Shown: positions 5,487-8,009 of the stretch, piece by piece
How positions within the stretch are numbered: the first letter of the stretch is position 1
Layout of the letters: each line of letters opens with the position of its first letter
NCBI GenBank assembly: GCA_021780095.1
Contig: JAJXZK010000347.1
Span: 1 to 8,009, forward strand
Origin: Acidobacteriota bacterium
GTDB taxonomy: Bacteria; Acidobacteriota; Terriglobia; Terriglobales; Acidobacteriaceae
DNA length: 8,009 bases
Direction of reading: 5' to 3'
Translations under genes and position numbers: made by a program
The notes under the pieces: model-generated
Told to the model about the DNA's origin: nothing
What the model saw: the letters and a program-made list of their open reading frames with translations, nothing else
Database searches by the model: none

Positions 5487-6542
5487 ATGCAGACCCTTCG
5501 ACTCAAAGTTGACGCTGCCAACCTCGATGCGCCCGCCAGTCGCGCGGCCATTGAGCAGGCTGCAGCCGTGCTGAAACGTGGCGGTACGGTGGCCTTTCCC
5601 ACCGAAACCGTATACGGGCTCGGGGCGAATGCGCTCGACACTCAGGCAGTCGCAAAAATTTTCGCAGCAAAGCAGCGCCCTGGTTGGGACCCCCTCATTG
5701 TGCATCTCGCCGACCGCACCATGCTGCCGATGATCACGGAGCAAGTCTCCTCGAACGCAGCCCGTCTGATGGATGCTTTCTGGCCTGGACCGCTCACCCT
5801 GCTATTGCCTCGCAACGCCGCCGTGCCTGATGAGGTCACCGCCGGACGCCCTCTTGTAGGCGTCCGCATCCCGCGTCATCCCATCGCGCATGCGCTTCTT
5901 ATGGCTGCAGGAGTCCCCGTAGCCGCACCCAGCGCGAACCTCTTCGGCCGTACCAGTCCTACCCTGGCCGCGCACGTGGCCGAAGACCTCGAAGGCCGCA
6001 TCGATGCCATCCTCGATTCTGGAGAAACCACACACGGCTTGGAGTCCACGGTAATCGACCCTGACGCGGACCCAGCCGTCATCTACCGTCCCGGCGTCGT
6101 CACTCTCGAGCAGATTCGCTCCATTTGTCCCGATGCTGTCGCCTTCGACGAAAAAGCTCACCATCCGGACGCAGAGCCTCAGTCACTGCCGTCTCCGGGT
6201 GTCGGAATCCGGCATTACGCACCTCGCGCACGCCTCATCCTGATCGAAAGCGGCCCTGATCAACCACAGCGTTTCGCCGCGGAGGTGCGATCGGCACACC
6301 AGGCAGGCGAAACTCCCGGTCTGATGCTTCCGGAGGCATTTGCCTTCACGCCAGATCGCAACGGCGGTCTGATTTACAAATGGGGAAGGTGGACAAGCGA
6401 AGAAGAAATGGCGCAGAAACTCTTTGCTGGACTGCGCTGGCTTGATGCTGCGGGCGCAACGGCGATCCTCTGTCCTCTGCCTGAGCCAAAAGGAATTGGA
6501 GTGGCCATGCGTGACCGCCTTCGCAAAGCTGCGCACAGCTAA
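5487..6542 (+). CDS. tsaC: L-threonylcarbamoyladenylate synthase, Sua5 type (TsaC)
   Basis: This cytosolic enzyme makes threonylcarbamoyl-AMP from threonine, bicarbonate and ATP, the first step of the t6A37 modification of ANN-decoding tRNAs. The 351 residues hold a YrdC domain (about 20-205) and a C-terminal Sua5 domain (about 235-350). Landmarks are GGTVAFPTETVYGLGANA (32-49), KQRPGWDPLIVHLA (62-75), FWPGPLTLLLP (98-108), GVRIPRHP (125-132), APSANLFGRTSPT (147-159), HGLESTVID (183-191) and RPGVV (201-205). The Sua5 linker SPGVGIRHYAPRA (236-248) is also present. ATG 5487 is preferred to TTG 5466, which lies right at the predicted transcription start. No good ribosome binding site is seen for either. 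The gene is divergent from the CYTH gene (61 bp between starts) and convergent with hfq. Confidence 0.95.
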   Translation: MQTLRLKVDAANLDAPASRAAIEQAAAVLKRGGTVAFPTETVYGLGANALDTQAVAKIFAAKQRPGWDPLIVHLADRTMLPMITEQVSSNAARLMDAFWPGPLTLLLPRNAAVPDEVTAGRPLVGVRIPRHPIAHALLMAAGVPVAAPSANLFGRTSPTLAAHVAEDLEGRIDAILDSGETTHGLESTVIDPDADPAVIYRPGVVTLEQIRSICPDAVAFDEKAHHPDAEPQSLPSPGVGIRHYAPRARLILIESGPDQPQRFAAEVRSAHQAGETPGLMLPEAFAFTPDRNGGLIYKWGRWTSEEEMAQKLFAGLRWLDAAGATAILCPLPEPKGIGVAMRDRLRKAAHS

Positions 6543-6549
6543 ATAATCA

Positions 6550-7032
6550 CTAAAACGAGGGGTCTCCGACCTTGTAGATATACTTGATCGCAGATTTGTA
6601 GATCAGGATGCGCGATGAGCTTCTCACTTTGATCGAGTAATGGTCGTACCACTCAATGCAGCCCTCGATCCTTTCGCCGTCTTCCAGCACAATCATCATC
6701 TGCGTCTGCGTTTGCACCTGCTTCTGGAAATAAAACGCCTCGGCATGCGAGCTCTCAGTCGAGGTAGTGTGCGCCGCAAGATTTTGATGGGCGAGAATCG
6801 CAGACTCCTCCCGCAGGTTGAATGCTCGCCCCCGCCGTGACTGCGCTGGCAGCAATGGGCGGATCAACTTCCGAGGCCCGATAACCGGCAGGCTCGCGCT
6901 TTCTCCCTCGCCATGGCTCGTCCCGCTTTGCGCTGGAGCAATCGGCTGCACTGCTGCAGGGGCGTGCTTGGACGACGCCTCGGAACGAAAGTCAGGCAGG
7001 CCCGTAACCGGGATGTTGGAGGAGTTTGCCAT
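6550..7032 (-). CDS. hfq: Hfq-like RNA chaperone with long N-terminal extension
   Basis: The C-terminal 60 residues align without gaps to the Sm core of Hfq: QMMIVLEDGERIEGCIEWYD (111-130) matches Sm1, and RILIYKSAIKYIYK (141-154) matches the Sm2 block that reads YKHAI in E. coli. Against E. coli Hfq, Gly29, Gly34, Ile36, Glu37, Asp40 and Lys56 are kept. Tyr25 becomes Val, Ile30 Glu, Gln33 Glu, Gln41 His, Phe42 Tyr and His57 Ser. Before the core lie about 97 residues of low-complexity Ser/Ala/Pro-rich sequence, probably disordered; ordinary Hfq proteins have under 10 residues there. Family role: a hexameric ring pairing small RNAs with mRNAs. The start is uncertain: ATG 7032 (160 residues) is used; ATG 7059 and TTG 7077 are also in frame, and none has a clear ribosome binding site. 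It lies 130 bp behind holB on the same strand. Confidence 0.75.
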   Translation of the reverse strand: MANSSNIPVTGLPDFRSEASSKHAPAAVQPIAPAQSGTSHGEGESASLPVIGPRKLIRPLLPAQSRRGRAFNLREESAILAHQNLAAHTTSTESSHAEAFYFQKQVQTQTQMMIVLEDGERIEGCIEWYDHYSIKVRSSSRILIYKSAIKYIYKVGDPSF

Positions 7033-7162
7033 AGATGTCACAAAAGTTGCTGCAATCATAGATGCAGCGTCTGACAAACGGCGCTGCCTGTGCCTGATTT
7101 ATCTTTGGATACCGAATGATTGAGTCGTATGTTAGCTGAGACCGGGCCTAAGCGCTACAAAA
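7033..7162 (-). other. Intergenic region between holB and hfq-like gene
   Basis: These 130 bp separate two same-strand genes. No hairpin with a T-run and no tRNA is visible. TATGAT (- strand, 7055-7060) is a possible -10 box that would give an mRNA starting about 15 nt before ATG 7032, but no matching -35 lies at the right distance. Whether hfq has its own promoter or is read from holB is open. Confidence 0.3.
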
Positions 7163-8009
7163 TTATGGGCGTATCAGGCTTGTCGCAAACGAATCAAGCG
7201 AAAGGGACCGTAGAAGATTGCGGCGCATGCCCGACTCAACATGCGAGAGCCCCCGCTCAGCGTTTTCGATCCATTCGACCGTAACCTGCTGCGCCATCGC
7301 CGCAAGCTCCTTCTCAAGATCGATATTGCGAATTAGAGCCCCTGCTCCCGAATGAATCAGCAGAAGGTCTTCGAGCAGGCTACTCAGCGTGCTCAGCAGA
7401 CTCGCCGTTTTCTGCTGCCCGTCAGCCCCGGCCCGGTATGTCTCCGTCATGCGAAACAGTGCGGAGAAATCCGGCTCACGCAACGCCGTGTGCAGGATTG
7501 TCAGGGCGTCCGCGCGGCTGTGCTGATAGCTTTCCAAATCAAACGCAATCGCACGTCCTACAGCCCCCTGGGCCAGTCGCGCCACAAGCGCGCGCTGCTG
7601 CGGACGCAGATCGGCGCGCTTGGCGGCCAGAACAGACTCAATCTGCTCCTTGGGCAATGCCCCCAGCCTCATAATTGCTGCCCGCGATCGGATCGTCGGC
7701 AGCAGGTCCCCCGGATTCTCAGCCAGAATCAGAATGCTCGCATGCTCCGGCGGCTCTTCTAAGACCTTCAGTAGCGAGTTCGCCGCCTCCTTCATAAACG
7801 CCGAACCTGCAAAGATATAAAGAGCCCGCCGCGCCTCCGACGGCACTCGGTAAATCTCGCGAATCAGCGTCCGCACCTGTCCCACCTTGATTAACAACTG
7901 CGGCGGGTCGGGCGGAATCACCAGCATGTCCGGGTGCGTCTGGATCAGAATGCGAGTCTCTTTTTTGTCGACATCGCGCAACTCTTCGCGTGCTGCCACG
8001 GCTTCGTCG
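7163..8009 (-). CDS. holB: DNA polymerase III delta' subunit, C-terminal part (5' end outside window)
   Basis: Delta' is the rigid stator of the clamp loader that places the beta clamp on primed DNA. The frame is open to the right window edge, so about 280 C-terminal residues are visible; the GTG at 7999 is internal. The order fits delta': a QVRTLIREIY block, RRALYIFAGSAFMKEAANSL, then NSLLKVLEEPP (7748-7780), the ILILAENPGDLLPTIRSR segment, and a helical C-terminal collar domain. The clamp-loader SRC motif reads SRA (7679-7687): the Arg finger is kept and the Cys is Ala. The nucleotide-binding N-terminus, including the P-loop region, is outside the window, so delta' rather than gamma/tau (DnaX) is inferred from the short C-terminus and the lack of a tau-like extension. 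The upstream neighbour, often tmk, is not visible. Confidence 0.88.
   Translation of the reverse strand, partial: DEAVAAREELRDVDKKETRILIQTHPDMLVIPPDPPQLLIKVGQVRTLIREIYRVPSEARRALYIFAGSAFMKEAANSLLKVLEEPPEHASILILAENPGDLLPTIRSRAAIMRLGALPKEQIESVLAAKRADLRPQQRALVARLAQGAVGRAIAFDLESYQHSRADALTILHTALREPDFSALFRMTETYRAGADGQQKTASLLSTLSSLLEDLLLIHSGAGALIRNIDLEKELAAMAQQVTVEWIENAERGLSHVESGMRRNLLRSLSLDSFATSLIRP

Noticed and set aside
5426..5641. 72-codon N-terminal extension of the CYTH protein
   Set aside because: It overlaps the divergent tsaC gene and would move ExExK away from the N-terminus, where the family always has it.
1..8009. Mobile element, prophage, CRISPR array or defence island
   Set aside because: No terminal repeats, transposase, integrase, spaced repeats or defence domains; the tRNA-Gly has no integrase or duplicated 3' end beside it.

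Overview
The window looks like ordinary chromosomal DNA from a GC-rich Gram-negative bacterium. The gene content fits the Acidobacteriota (Terriglobia/Acidobacteriaceae type): a periplasmic mutarotase-like lipoprotein, a family 5 uracil-DNA glycosylase, an Hfq with a long N-terminal extension, and a DUF3309 peptide. That lineage is an inference from gene content, not from a marker gene. There is no sign of a mobile element, prophage or CRISPR array, and base composition looks even throughout.

Layout. (1) 1-2375, + strand: a tight three-gene run made of the 3' part of psd, pssA (TTGA overlap with psd), and an aspartate-semialdehyde-dehydrogenase-like gene 3 nt after pssA. It is closed by a strong intrinsic terminator. 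psd and pssA together make phosphatidylethanolamine from CDP-diacylglycerol and serine. (2) 2391-3599, - strand: a secreted aldose 1-epimerase-family lipoprotein, convergent with the first run. (3) 3600-3751: a divergent intergenic region with a palindromic operator candidate. (4) 3752-4688, + strand: a family 5 uracil-DNA glycosylase that is probably leaderless, a candidate 28-codon ORF coupled by ATGA overlaps at both ends, and a 49-residue DUF3309 membrane peptide. (5) 4723-5425, - strand: tRNA-Gly(CCC), and a CYTH-domain protein that is probably leaderless and lies upstream of the tRNA. (6) 5487-6542, + strand: Sua5/TsaC threonylcarbamoyl-AMP synthase, divergent from the CYTH gene. (7) 6550-8009, - strand: holB (DNA polymerase III delta'), cut by the window end, followed downstream by a divergent Hfq-like gene that converges on tsaC with only 7 bp between the stop codons.

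Most genes are housekeeping: lipid synthesis, base excision repair, tRNA t6A modification, the clamp loader and RNA regulation. The unusual points are the Asd paralogue without its catalytic cysteine, the Hfq whose RNA-contact residues are changed and which carries a ~100-residue N-terminal extension, two genes whose -10 boxes sit right against the start codon, and the short coupled ORF between the glycosylase and the DUF3309 peptide. I found no clear new multi-gene system.
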